Source: an uncultured Armatimonadota bacterium
GTDB lineage: Bacteria > Armatimonadota > Fimbriimonadia > Fimbriimonadales > Fimbriimonadaceae
Assembly (NCBI GenBank): GCA_903833215.1
Contig: CAILEM010000009.1
Span: forward strand, 1 to 64,000
Direction: 5' to 3'
Length of the DNA: 64,000 bases
Shown piece by piece: positions 17,345 through 25,209 of this stretch; position 1 is the first letter of the stretch; the number at the start of each line of letters is the position of its first letter. A program made the position numbers and the translations under genes. The notes under the pieces are model-generated. The model saw only the letters and a program-made list of their open reading frames with translations, searched no databases and was not told where the DNA came from.

Positions 17345-17438
17345 AATCCGATAATCACCGTCAAAGATTGCAAAAGAGGCTCTAACCCTCTTCTGAGTTA
17401 GAAGTGTCGCTCTCGCTGAGACACCCCCGGGGAACTTT

Positions 17439-20400
17439 TTGAATAAATTTACTGAGATGTCTTCATCGCTATTTGCGAGAGTCTTGCTTTCTGTCGTCAT
17501 CCTGGCCTCATCTGTCATCGCCGCAGCCCAGTTATCGAATTCTGGGTGGTCGAAGTTTCGGGGTAATTCGCTTAACTCTGGCTTCAGCTCAGGTTCGGGA
17601 GCGACAAGCAATATTAAGTTCTTCTCGGCGCTTCCTGACACAAATTTTTCTTCCCCGGCGCTGGGAAGCAACGGCATGCTCTATGTCGGTTCCGGCCAGA
17701 ATCTTGTTGCACTAGATAGTGCTTCAGGTCTTTCTCGATGGACTTTCTTGACTTCATCGACCGTTTATTCCTCGCCTGCCGTTGGCATCGACGGAACCGT
17801 GTATGTGTGCGATCTCCACAATCTCTACGCGATTAACGGAGCGACAGGTGTTCTCAGGTGGTCATATGCCGTTTCGGGATCGATCTATGGTTCGCCTGCA
17901 ATTGGCAGTGACGGAACGATCTACTTTGGTGAGTATCTGGATTCGGCGACAAAAGGCAAGTTTTTTGCCGTGCTGTCGAGCGGGACGTTAAAGTGGTCCA
18001 TTAACACGGCCGCAATCGTTTCTTCGGCCGCCGTTGGCCCCAATGGAATCATCTACGTTGGGTCAGACGATAATGCGATCTACGCCTTAAATCCGGCGGA
18101 TGGATCCACTGTGAATAGCTTTTTGACAGATGGATACATCCAAAGTGCCCCCGCAATCGGGCCAGATGGAAAGGTCTATGTCTATTCTGGTGACGGAAGT
18201 GTTTATGCCTTCACCCCGAATTTGGGCTATCGGTGGTCCTATAACACGGGAAGTTCCGCTACGTATTCTCCACAGTTCGTTTCATCTCCAGGCATCGGTC
18301 CGGACGGTTCGATATACGTAGGCACTTCCTTTGGGACCTTCATCTCGATCAGCAGTACAGGTCAGTTGAACTGGACATTTCAGAACGGGTCAACTGCAGG
18401 CGGAACTCAATACACCATTCAATCCTCGGTTGCGATTGGGGCAGATGGCACCATCTATCTCGGTGCTTCGGATACCAATGTTTATGCGTTGAGCACAAAC
18501 GGCCAGGTGAAATGGAAAGTAAACGTAACCAATTCAAATCAGGCGTCGCCTGCCTTGGCCGCTAACGGGACACTCTATGTCGCTGCTTCGACGGGGATCG
18601 TCGCTTTTTCAAGTGTTGTTCCGGCTTCTATCAGTCTTAACCCAACCAAGGTTTCGGGAGGTTTGAGATCTGAGGCAACCTTAACGCTAAGTGGCGCTGC
18701 ACCGTCGGGAGGTTTGCCCGTGTTGCTGGCGACCGATGATCCATCAGTATCGGTGCCGGGTTCAATCACAATCGCTGGTGGGCAATCATCGGTGACCTTT
18801 AGCGTTCAGACGACTCCAGTCGTTACACAAAAGGCCGTAAACATAAGTGGGGCGATCAATGGTGTCGCTGTCAAGACCACTCTGACGGTGACGCCAGCAT
18901 CGCTTCTTTCGGTATCTGCTACCCCCACCCAGGTGACCGGTGGAAACCAAGCTCAGGGAACCGTCACACTCACCAGCCCCGCTCCAGTTGGTGGAGTTAC
19001 AATCTCCCTAACCAGTCATAACTCGGCTCTAACCGTTCCGGCTTCGGTGACTATTGCGTCAGGAAGTCTTTCTGCCCCATTTACGATTAATACCAGCGGA
19101 GTCTCGGCGTTGACTACTGTCACAGTGACCGCTTCGCTGGCGTCCGCTGCCAAAACAGTTTCGATTTCAGTTCTTCCAGCAACTTTGGTTGGGCTGACGT
19201 TTAGTCCGAGCACCGTTGTTGGGCCAGCATCTTCAGTCGCAACGGTGACGCTGAATGGCAGCGCTCCTTTAGGCGGTGTGTTGGTCACTCTCAAAAGCTC
19301 TAATAAGGCGGCTACCGTTCCGACTTCAGTTAAGGTTCCCGCTGGCAACATGACTGCAACCTTTACTGTCAAAACTTCTGTCCAGAGCAAAGCTGTGGTT
19401 TGTCTGATCAGTGGTAGTTACCAGTCAACGGTTGTGACAGCAGGTTTTGAAGTTGATCCCTTGGCGATCATGTCATTGGCATTGAATCCTGAAACCGTTA
19501 GTGGCGGGGCCTCGTCTATGGCTACCGTTACGCTCAACGGTGTGGCACCTAGTCCTGGCGTAAAAGTTTCACTCAGAAGTTTGAATACTATTGCGGCGGT
19601 TCCTGTGAACGTACTCGTGCCTACCGGACTACGGTCGGCTAGGTTCAATGTTTCTACGAAGATCGTTTCTGCATCGACCCCAGTTCAAATTTCGTCGACA
19701 CTGGGGAGTTCTTCTGCCAATGCGACTCTCACTGTCACGCCCAGTGAACTGCAGGCAATATCCTTGAGTTCCTCGACCATACCGGGTGGCCAAACGGTGA
19801 CAGGTACCGTCGCTCTTTCCGGTCCAGCGGGCCAAGGCGGCATTTCCGTCAGTCTCAAGAGTGATAACCCGGCTGCCAGTGTCGTATCCTCGGTGACGAT
19901 TGCCGATGGCCAATCCTCCGCATCCTTTACCGTGCAGACGACGACAGTCGATTCCGATGTCTCGGTTGTTATTACTGCTCACGCGGGAGCTGTCACATGT
20001 ACGGCTCCGTTGTTGGTCTCGTCGCTATCTTTGTCGTCGGTCAGTATGAATCCGAGTTCTACTTACGGGGGCATGGGTGTCATTGGGGTGGTGACTCTGA
20101 GCGGATTTGCGCCGCCTGGTGGTGTAAAGGTGTCGCTAAACTCGAATAGCTCAAGTGTTGAGATCCCAGATTCTGTAACGATTCCGAGTGGGCGATCGGC
20201 GATGACGTTTGTTGTGCTTACTGCGGCGGTGAGCACGGAAACCGTTGCAACCATCAACGCTACTTATGGGTTGACGGTTTCAACCCAGTTGCGCATCGCT
20301 CCAGCGTTTCTTACTGCGGTCACGGTGGTTCCCACCTCCATCCATGGGGGGACATCCGCTCGTGGCACGGTAAAGCTCAATGGTTTGGCTCCAAACGGTG

Positions 20401-20591
20401 GCTTTGTGATTACTCTAAGTTCGAGCGATCGTTCGGCATCGGTACCTCTGGGGGTCACCGTTCCTGCTGGCCAATCCTCCGTCACGTTCCCGGTAAAGAC
20501 TTCGTCCGTTCGAATAAATCTGAACGTGGTTATCACCGCCAAAGACACCCTGGGTCACACAGCGAAAGCCAAAGTTACTATTCAACCCTGA
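17439..20591 (+). CDS. Secreted PQQ-like beta-propeller protein with seven Ig-like repeats
   Basis: This 1050-residue secreted protein starts with a signal peptide (MSSSLFARVLLSVVILASSVIAAA). Residues ~40-390 are a PQQ-like propeller with repeated GxDGTIYxGS...LYALxxxxGxxxW units. Residues ~395-1050 are seven tandem ~92-residue units with the pattern LxPxxVxGGxxxxGTVTLxxPAPxGG...VPxSVTIPAGxxSATFxVxT. It probably serves in adhesion or as a surface/cell-envelope binding protein. The listed start is TTG at 17439; ATG at 17457 is an alternative. Close relatives lie at 47117, 48649 and 56866 in this window. Confidence 0.85.
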   Translation: MNKFTEMSSSLFARVLLSVVILASSVIAAAQLSNSGWSKFRGNSLNSGFSSGSGATSNIKFFSALPDTNFSSPALGSNGMLYVGSGQNLVALDSASGLSRWTFLTSSTVYSSPAVGIDGTVYVCDLHNLYAINGATGVLRWSYAVSGSIYGSPAIGSDGTIYFGEYLDSATKGKFFAVLSSGTLKWSINTAAIVSSAAVGPNGIIYVGSDDNAIYALNPADGSTVNSFLTDGYIQSAPAIGPDGKVYVYSGDGSVYAFTPNLGYRWSYNTGSSATYSPQFVSSPGIGPDGSIYVGTSFGTFISISSTGQLNWTFQNGSTAGGTQYTIQSSVAIGADGTIYLGASDTNVYALSTNGQVKWKVNVTNSNQASPALAANGTLYVAASTGIVAFSSVVPASISLNPTKVSGGLRSEATLTLSGAAPSGGLPVLLATDDPSVSVPGSITIAGGQSSVTFSVQTTPVVTQKAVNISGAINGVAVKTTLTVTPASLLSVSATPTQVTGGNQAQGTVTLTSPAPVGGVTISLTSHNSALTVPASVTIASGSLSAPFTINTSGVSALTTVTVTASLASAAKTVSISVLPATLVGLTFSPSTVVGPASSVATVTLNGSAPLGGVLVTLKSSNKAATVPTSVKVPAGNMTATFTVKTSVQSKAVVCLISGSYQSTVVTAGFEVDPLAIMSLALNPETVSGGASSMATVTLNGVAPSPGVKVSLRSLNTIAAVPVNVLVPTGLRSARFNVSTKIVSASTPVQISSTLGSSSANATLTVTPSELQAISLSSSTIPGGQTVTGTVALSGPAGQGGISVSLKSDNPAASVVSSVTIADGQSSASFTVQTTTVDSDVSVVITAHAGAVTCTAPLLVSSLSLSSVSMNPSSTYGGMGVIGVVTLSGFAPPGGVKVSLNSNSSSVEIPDSVTIPSGRSAMTFVVLTAAVSTETVATINATYGLTVSTQLRIAPAFLTAVTVVPTSIHGGTSARGTVKLNGLAPNGGFVITLSSSDRSASVPLGVTVPAGQSSVTFPVKTSSVRINLNVVITAKDTLGHTAKAKVTIQP

Positions 20592-20609
20592 TCCGAGTCT
20601 CTTCTCGCG

Positions 20610-20638
20610 CAACCGCAAGGGCGCCCACGTTGCGGTTG
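20610..20638. terminator. Hairpin after the propeller/Ig gene
   Basis: CAACCGCAA and TTGCGGTTG form a perfect 9-bp stem with an 11-base loop, 19 bases after the stop codon. The T tract is poor, so termination is only plausible. Confidence 0.4.
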
Positions 20639-20702
20639 TGGCTAGCGGTGCGATCAGTGGATTTATGAGGCAGTGGCCGCACCTATAATAGCGGCAGGCA
20701 AT

Positions 20703-21140
20703 ATGGCTGTTGAGGGGAAAGTTAGGTTTTGGGGTGATCAGGTTGTTGGGTCGTGCGTAATCCTGTTCGCGATCGTGATGGTGCTTGCCGGAATGGATGC
20801 CTTGACCATGCATCAGTTCATGTATGAATTGTCTCGACAGCATCCAAAGCCTGAGTATTCGGTCGAACATATTTACACCTTTCTGGGCATTCTGAATATT
20901 CCTCTCCGGATTTCCGATGGAAGCATGGTGAAGTTCTATTGGGCGTTCATAGTGGTTGCCGTCCTGCTGCTTGGAGCAGGCTTCGGCATTTTTCGTAGCA
21001 CTCGGACGGCATTCTGGTTTGCCCTCTGTCTTCCGTTTTTGATGAGTCTAGGTGATCGAAGCTTCATTTGGATTGGTGTGTTGGTCGCTCTTTATGCTTT
21101 GCTGAGGCTCACCAATACGATAAAAATTCGGAAGGTTTAA
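20703..21140 (+). CDS. Hypothetical membrane protein
   Basis: This 145-residue protein has four hydrophobic segments (near 13-33, 77-97, 102-120 and 122-138) and no recognisable motif. A GTG 30 bases upstream is in frame; the ATG at 20703 with a GGCAGG-like site before it is preferred. It ends nine bases before the start of the CPBP-like gene, and the two are probably cotranscribed. Confidence 0.55.
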   Translation: MAVEGKVRFWGDQVVGSCVILFAIVMVLAGMDALTMHQFMYELSRQHPKPEYSVEHIYTFLGILNIPLRISDGSMVKFYWAFIVVAVLLLGAGFGIFRSTRTAFWFALCLPFLMSLGDRSFIWIGVLVALYALLRLTNTIKIRKV

Positions 21141-21149
21141 GATAGTGGC

Positions 21150-21818
21150 GTGAAGACCCTTGATCGCAAAAAGGCGCTATGGATTGAGCTTGGCGTGGTT
21201 TTGCTGTGGCGCGTGGTTCCGATTATTCACAGTCAACTCACTTTGTACCGCCCGGCAGTCGAGGCATCGCGCGAAGCTCAGCGCGTCTCAAGCGTCCTGA
21301 GTAGCCTTGGAATCATCGGCGTAATGGCTCTCATCATTTGGCAATCGGGGGATTCATTTGAATCGTTTGGCATTGTCAAAGACAAGGTCTGGCGAGTCGT
21401 TGCGATCACATTTGGGGTCTTGTTTCTGCATTTGGCAGTAACGCATTTTATGACGCCTAGCGCCTCTGTGTTGAAGATTTCGGCCGATGGATTGGCACGC
21501 CATTCTCCAGGCAGTTGGATAGCCTTGGGGGCCGTTTCGTTGATCGCCGCGATGCGAATGCAACTCGTCTTTACGGCGTACTTCGTCACCCGACTCGAAG
21601 AGCTATTTGGTGGAACGGAATGGGCGATTGTGGGGGCACTGGCAATTGGCTGCTTGACGAGCGTTTATGCTGGCGTCTGGAGCATCGTTCTTAGCGGAAC
21701 CACCACCCTGATCTATTGCATCATCTTCTCTCGGACTCGTTCATTGCTTCCACTCATCCTGGCCCAAGCGCTTTTCGTCGTCTGTGGGCAAATGGTCTGG
21801 GCGTCTCTTGGCAGATAG
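21150..21818 (+). CDS. CPBP-like intramembrane protein lacking the protease catalytic residues
   Basis: This 222-residue multi-span membrane protein follows the CPBP (CAAX prenyl protease/Abi) plan in its second half. MQLVFTAYF at residues 137-145 aligns with the family's EExxFRGYL, so both glutamates and the arginine are replaced (Met137, Gln138, Thr142). SVYAG (171-175) aligns with the HxxxG motif and AQAL (205-208) with AHAL, so both metal-associated histidines are also lost. RSLLPLILAQAL otherwise matches the family well. It is best read as a catalytically dead homologue. GTG start. It follows the membrane protein gene at 20703 with nine bases between. Confidence 0.6.
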   Translation: MKTLDRKKALWIELGVVLLWRVVPIIHSQLTLYRPAVEASREAQRVSSVLSSLGIIGVMALIIWQSGDSFESFGIVKDKVWRVVAITFGVLFLHLAVTHFMTPSASVLKISADGLARHSPGSWIALGAVSLIAAMRMQLVFTAYFVTRLEELFGGTEWAIVGALAIGCLTSVYAGVWSIVLSGTTTLIYCIIFSRTRSLLPLILAQALFVVCGQMVWASLGR

Positions 21819-21832
21819 AGTTTTCACGTCTG

Positions 21833-22957
21833 CTACGGTCGGAGAGATCCCGGTACCACGAAGTCGTGAGATTGTATCATCGGCCGAGTGGCGAGAAGGT
21901 GATGGATATCTTGCTCAAGATCAGGGGTGAGTTGTCGGGTTTGGGTCTTTCGAAGCTCGCGAGCGTAAGTTGTCCCAGCTTGAGAGTCTCGCTCCAACAC
22001 GGCTTGGATCTTGGTGAAATCGACATCGGCAAGGGCGCAGAAATCGAAAACTTGCCGAAGAATCGATTCGGGTTGAGCGGTGAGATCTTCAAAGCGAACA
22101 GGGCAAAGAGGTATGCCCAACGACTGCAGTTTTAACGCAGACTCTAGGCAACTGATCCAAGCCATGATTCGGATTTGAACCGGATTCATCGGTTGACCCT
22201 CCTTTCTTGACCCCCTGACAAGGGGCAACATTCGCGCCCAACCGGTCTCCATTTTTTCATTGAGGTCGGAGTCGTAAACATCCCTCTCAGGACTGAAACC
22301 TTTGAAGATCGTTCGCATCCAGGCGACGGCGTCGCGGTAGAGGAAGAGGTGCTTGCAGTGGGAGGTCCTGGGGCCTAACAGGTCCGCTAATACCAAGACT
22401 TCGCTTCTTGTCTTTATGGCGACACTTTTGGCTGGTTCACCGACCCTCGGCTTGCATCTCCATTTCAGCGAACTCTCAAAGAGTTGGGTGATGCTTTCAT
22501 CAGTCGCTTTGCCTAGTCCACGCAGAAGGGCAAGCTGGGTCAAGTCATCGGGTTCCGAGAGACTGTGCACGGACGGAATGGCTTGAAACGCCTTACTAAT
22601 GAGCGTGGACCCGCATCGCCCTACACTGTGAACAAGAATGATCCCGTTTTCTGGCTCAGGCACAGTGGCCGCAATTTGATGAAATGCCTCGATCGGCATT
22701 GATACCAATCCGACGGCGTTTTCGACCTGGCTTTGGTAATAGAAGGGTGCTTTTTCAACGGCTTCAGGATCCGCGCACTCGACAAACAGCGCAGTGTTGT
22801 TATCGAGGTCAAAGCAGAAAAGGCTGAAGCGCGGATCCGCAAAGACTTCTTCGGTGGAGATCTCTCCGCTTGGCTGGTACACAAAATCCGAAGGCTCGAC
22901 AATGCCAATGGGGTGGGTTCTACTGATCTCTTGAATGGCAAGTCGTTGAGTTCGCAT
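21833..22957 (-). CDS. Sulfotransferase-fold protein
   Basis: This 374-residue protein probably binds PAPS and transfers sulfate to an unknown acceptor. HSVGRCGSTLISKAF, around residues 110-125, is the 5'-phosphosulfate loop of the sulfotransferase family. KHLFLYRDAVAWMRTI carries the 3'-phosphate-binding RDxxAWxxS-like arginine. The N-terminal ~105 residues are additional and unrecognised, containing an acidic beta-rich portion. It is convergent with the CPBP-like gene and divergent from the nucleotidyltransferase gene, with a 55-base shared promoter region. Confidence 0.75.
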   Translation of the reverse strand: MRTQRLAIQEISRTHPIGIVEPSDFVYQPSGEISTEEVFADPRFSLFCFDLDNNTALFVECADPEAVEKAPFYYQSQVENAVGLVSMPIEAFHQIAATVPEPENGIILVHSVGRCGSTLISKAFQAIPSVHSLSEPDDLTQLALLRGLGKATDESITQLFESSLKWRCKPRVGEPAKSVAIKTRSEVLVLADLLGPRTSHCKHLFLYRDAVAWMRTIFKGFSPERDVYDSDLNEKMETGWARMLPLVRGSRKEGQPMNPVQIRIMAWISCLESALKLQSLGIPLCPVRFEDLTAQPESILRQVFDFCALADVDFTKIQAVLERDSQAGTTYARELRKTQTRQLTPDLEQDIHHLLATRPMIQSHDFVVPGSLRP

Positions 22958-23012
22958 CGCAGGATTACCGGCAATTTCATTGAGAGTACACTCGCTCTCA
23001 ACATGTGTCTAT

Positions 23013-23723
23013 ATGAGTGAAGTTCCCAAATTACCCCGCGAGACGCTCCACCTTATTCTTGGCATATTGGCCGCCGACCCGACGGTTGAAGCCGTGTACG
23101 TAGGAGGGTCTATCTCCCGTCGAGAAGATGATGATGTCAGTGATGTAGACCTGTGGATTGAAGGAGAAAACTGGCAGCCCGAATCGCTTGGACAGATTTT
23201 CGCCACCGCTCAACGAAAACAGTTGGGGGATTTGCCATTCGTTCACGGAGTGACGATCCATGGAACCATTCCCGATATTCTCGTGGGGACGCCACGATGG
23301 GGTGGTGTGACACGCCTTGAGTTGCCCGAACCAACACCGTTTCCGGCAAGCCCTCTGCCGCCTTGTGGTTTGGTTGAGGAGTTCTGGATTAGCCAGATCA
23401 AGCATCGGAAGAATATTTGGCGTGGATACCACGGACTTGTGATTCTGGGACTTCACTTTGATAGGCAAATGCTGATGCGGGCTTGGATCATTGAAGCAAC
23501 AGGCACAGATCCAGGCGAACAGATATTCAATATTTTTGGGATGAAGCCCTTCATGGAGATTTGCTTTAATAGAGCTCACATGGAACTAGTGGGACTGCCC
23601 ACACGAGATCTGCCGGAGATTATTTTCGCAATTGAAGCTTATCGTGCTGAGATGAGTCGTATCTTTCCCATCCCACCAAAGATAGAAGTCGTCACACGTG
23701 CTTTGCCGTTAGTTTCGCGCTAG
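23013..23723 (+). CDS. Nucleotidyltransferase-fold protein
   Basis: This 236-residue protein carries the pol-beta/MNT-type motif VGGSISRREDDDVSDVDLW (residues ~29-47 from ATG), with the metal-binding DxD pair intact. The rest resembles stand-alone aminoglycoside-like or unknown-specificity nucleotidyltransferases and includes a helical C-terminal half. The frame begins upstream at a TTG, but ATG at 23013 places the motif at a normal distance and overlaps less with the divergent promoter. Substrate unknown. It is divergent from the sulfotransferase gene. Confidence 0.7.
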   Translation: MSEVPKLPRETLHLILGILAADPTVEAVYVGGSISRREDDDVSDVDLWIEGENWQPESLGQIFATAQRKQLGDLPFVHGVTIHGTIPDILVGTPRWGGVTRLELPEPTPFPASPLPPCGLVEEFWISQIKHRKNIWRGYHGLVILGLHFDRQMLMRAWIIEATGTDPGEQIFNIFGMKPFMEICFNRAHMELVGLPTRDLPEIIFAIEAYRAEMSRIFPIPPKIEVVTRALPLVSR

Positions 23724-23760
23724 GTAGAGACGGGTCGGGGGCATTGTCGAAGGCCGACCA

Positions 23761-24288
23761 ATGAATGTCTTAGTAACACAATCAAGAAGAGTAGCCGTAC
23801 ACATGGATATGGTGTTGGCACTCATATTTGTGGCCCAATTGGGCGGGCTGGATTCTGTTCAGAAGGCGCTCAAACACGACCTTCACAACCTAGCCGGTGT
23901 GCGATTCGTCATGGATGGTTCGCAACTTAACGTGAAGTATCGGACGACTGTTGTGAAGATTCCAAAGCCCACAAAGGCCCTGAGGAGAATGGAAGAAAAG
24001 GTGCCGGAAGAACAGCCACGGCCGGACGGATTTATGATTGAAGTCTATGAATACGCCCATAAGCAGACGGATGGGCCGAGCCCAAAGCAGGCAGCGCGGA
24101 TGAATGCCAACTGGATTCGTGACTACGGCACTTGGAGATTCGATGCCGTGGATCGCCAGGTTCGTGGCAAGGACATCGCTCGATTCTATTGGTTAGCCTG
24201 GGGCCCGAAAGTTGAGCGTAAGCTGTTGTCCCAAATTCGGTCGGCTCTGGAGATGGATACGAGTCCGATCCTAAACCCCAAAATGTGA
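23761..24288 (+). CDS. Hypothetical protein, possibly secreted
   Basis: This 175-residue protein is not recognised. A hydrophobic stretch MDMVLALIFVAQLGG begins at an internal ATG (23803), which would serve as a signal peptide; the listed ATG (23761) adds 14 residues. The rest is charged with a YEYAHKQTDGPSPKQAARMN segment. It follows the nucleotidyltransferase gene by 37 bases. Confidence 0.5.
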   Translation: MNVLVTQSRRVAVHMDMVLALIFVAQLGGLDSVQKALKHDLHNLAGVRFVMDGSQLNVKYRTTVVKIPKPTKALRRMEEKVPEEQPRPDGFMIEVYEYAHKQTDGPSPKQAARMNANWIRDYGTWRFDAVDRQVRGKDIARFYWLAWGPKVERKLLSQIRSALEMDTSPILNPKM

Positions 24289-24468
24289 GTAGCTGCTCGC
24301 AACGTTCGGACACTGGAAGAGTTTGGTAGGTGACATATGGTCTTGGGCAAATTAAGGTTAGGTTTTGAGTGGAAATCGGCCCGTAACGGCTGTTTTTCGG
24401 CATTAACGGTGACGAGTAATTTTGCTACACTGTGTCCGATGGGAGGATCGGCGTAAGCGCCAGAGGAC

Positions 24469-25209
24469 ATGAACAGTGTCTGGGAGACAAGAACTGCGGC
24501 TTCGCTGGACGACCTCGCCATCCGCATTCGCCCGACGATCGAGCGATATGTTGGAAAGCGGGTGCGGAATGTCGACCACCGCGACGAGATTGTCAGTCGA
24601 GTATTTGAGGCCCTAACTCGATCTTGGCCCAGCTTTCGCGGAGAGTGTCCTCCGGATGCCTATGTCGTTCGCATCGCCTCAAACGCACTGAAAAATTACT
24701 ACGAGCGTGACCTTGCCCGGCACTCTAGACAAATTTCACTCGATATTTGGTGTGAAGAGTTTTGCCTGCAACAGAATACGGCCTCTCCGGGTCCTGATGT
24801 AGAGGTTCACCAGCGCGACGAGGCCGAAGGGCTGATTCGGGAGATGCAGAAAGTATGCTCCCCCATCGAGTGTGCGGTGGTTGAACTCGTGTACCAAGGG
24901 AATACCATGGACGAAATCGCAACGCTGCTCGCACTCAACGCAGCCACAGTAAGGAGTCATTTCCTTCGTGGTCGCGAGAGGCTGCTGGCACACCTGCTTG
25001 TCGAAGCTCCTGATTATTTGGGGGGTATGGATGCGGTGCGTGGCGCGATTCGGCGATTGGAAACCGGTGCAGGAACAGATTTGTCGAAAGAGGAAGCGGA
25101 AGCTGTCTTGCTACGAAAGGGCCCAGCCGTGACGCTGAGGAAAGCGATGTTGAAGTTAGCACCCTATCTTGGGGTCATCGCTTTAATCGCCCTAGAGGTA
25201 CGTAGATGA
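24469..25209 (+). CDS. ECF-type RNA polymerase sigma factor
   Basis: This 246-residue sigma-70 family member has sigma region 2 at about residues 20-85 (DEIVSRVFEALTRSWPSFRG...AYVVRIASNALKNYYER). Region 4 is at 120-176, with the helix-turn-helix VYQGNTMDEIATLLALNAATVRSHFLRGRERL. It lacks region 3, as ECF factors do. Unusually for the group it has ~70 further C-terminal residues, ending in a hydrophobic stretch LAPYLGVIALIALEV (about 230-244). Its stop overlaps the ATG of the anti-sigma gene by ATGA, so the two are translationally coupled. It probably recognises the TGCAAC...GTC elements found upstream of the five downstream paralogues (inference). Confidence 0.88.
   Translation: MNSVWETRTAASLDDLAIRIRPTIERYVGKRVRNVDHRDEIVSRVFEALTRSWPSFRGECPPDAYVVRIASNALKNYYERDLARHSRQISLDIWCEEFCLQQNTASPGPDVEVHQRDEAEGLIREMQKVCSPIECAVVELVYQGNTMDEIATLLALNAATVRSHFLRGRERLLAHLLVEAPDYLGGMDAVRGAIRRLETGAGTDLSKEEAEAVLLRKGPAVTLRKAMLKLAPYLGVIALIALEVRR

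Noticed and set aside
24423-24440. TGCTAC...GTCC pair before the sigma gene as an autoregulatory promoter
   Set aside because: The two boxes are only five bases apart, unlike the 17-18 bases in the five paralogue promoters.
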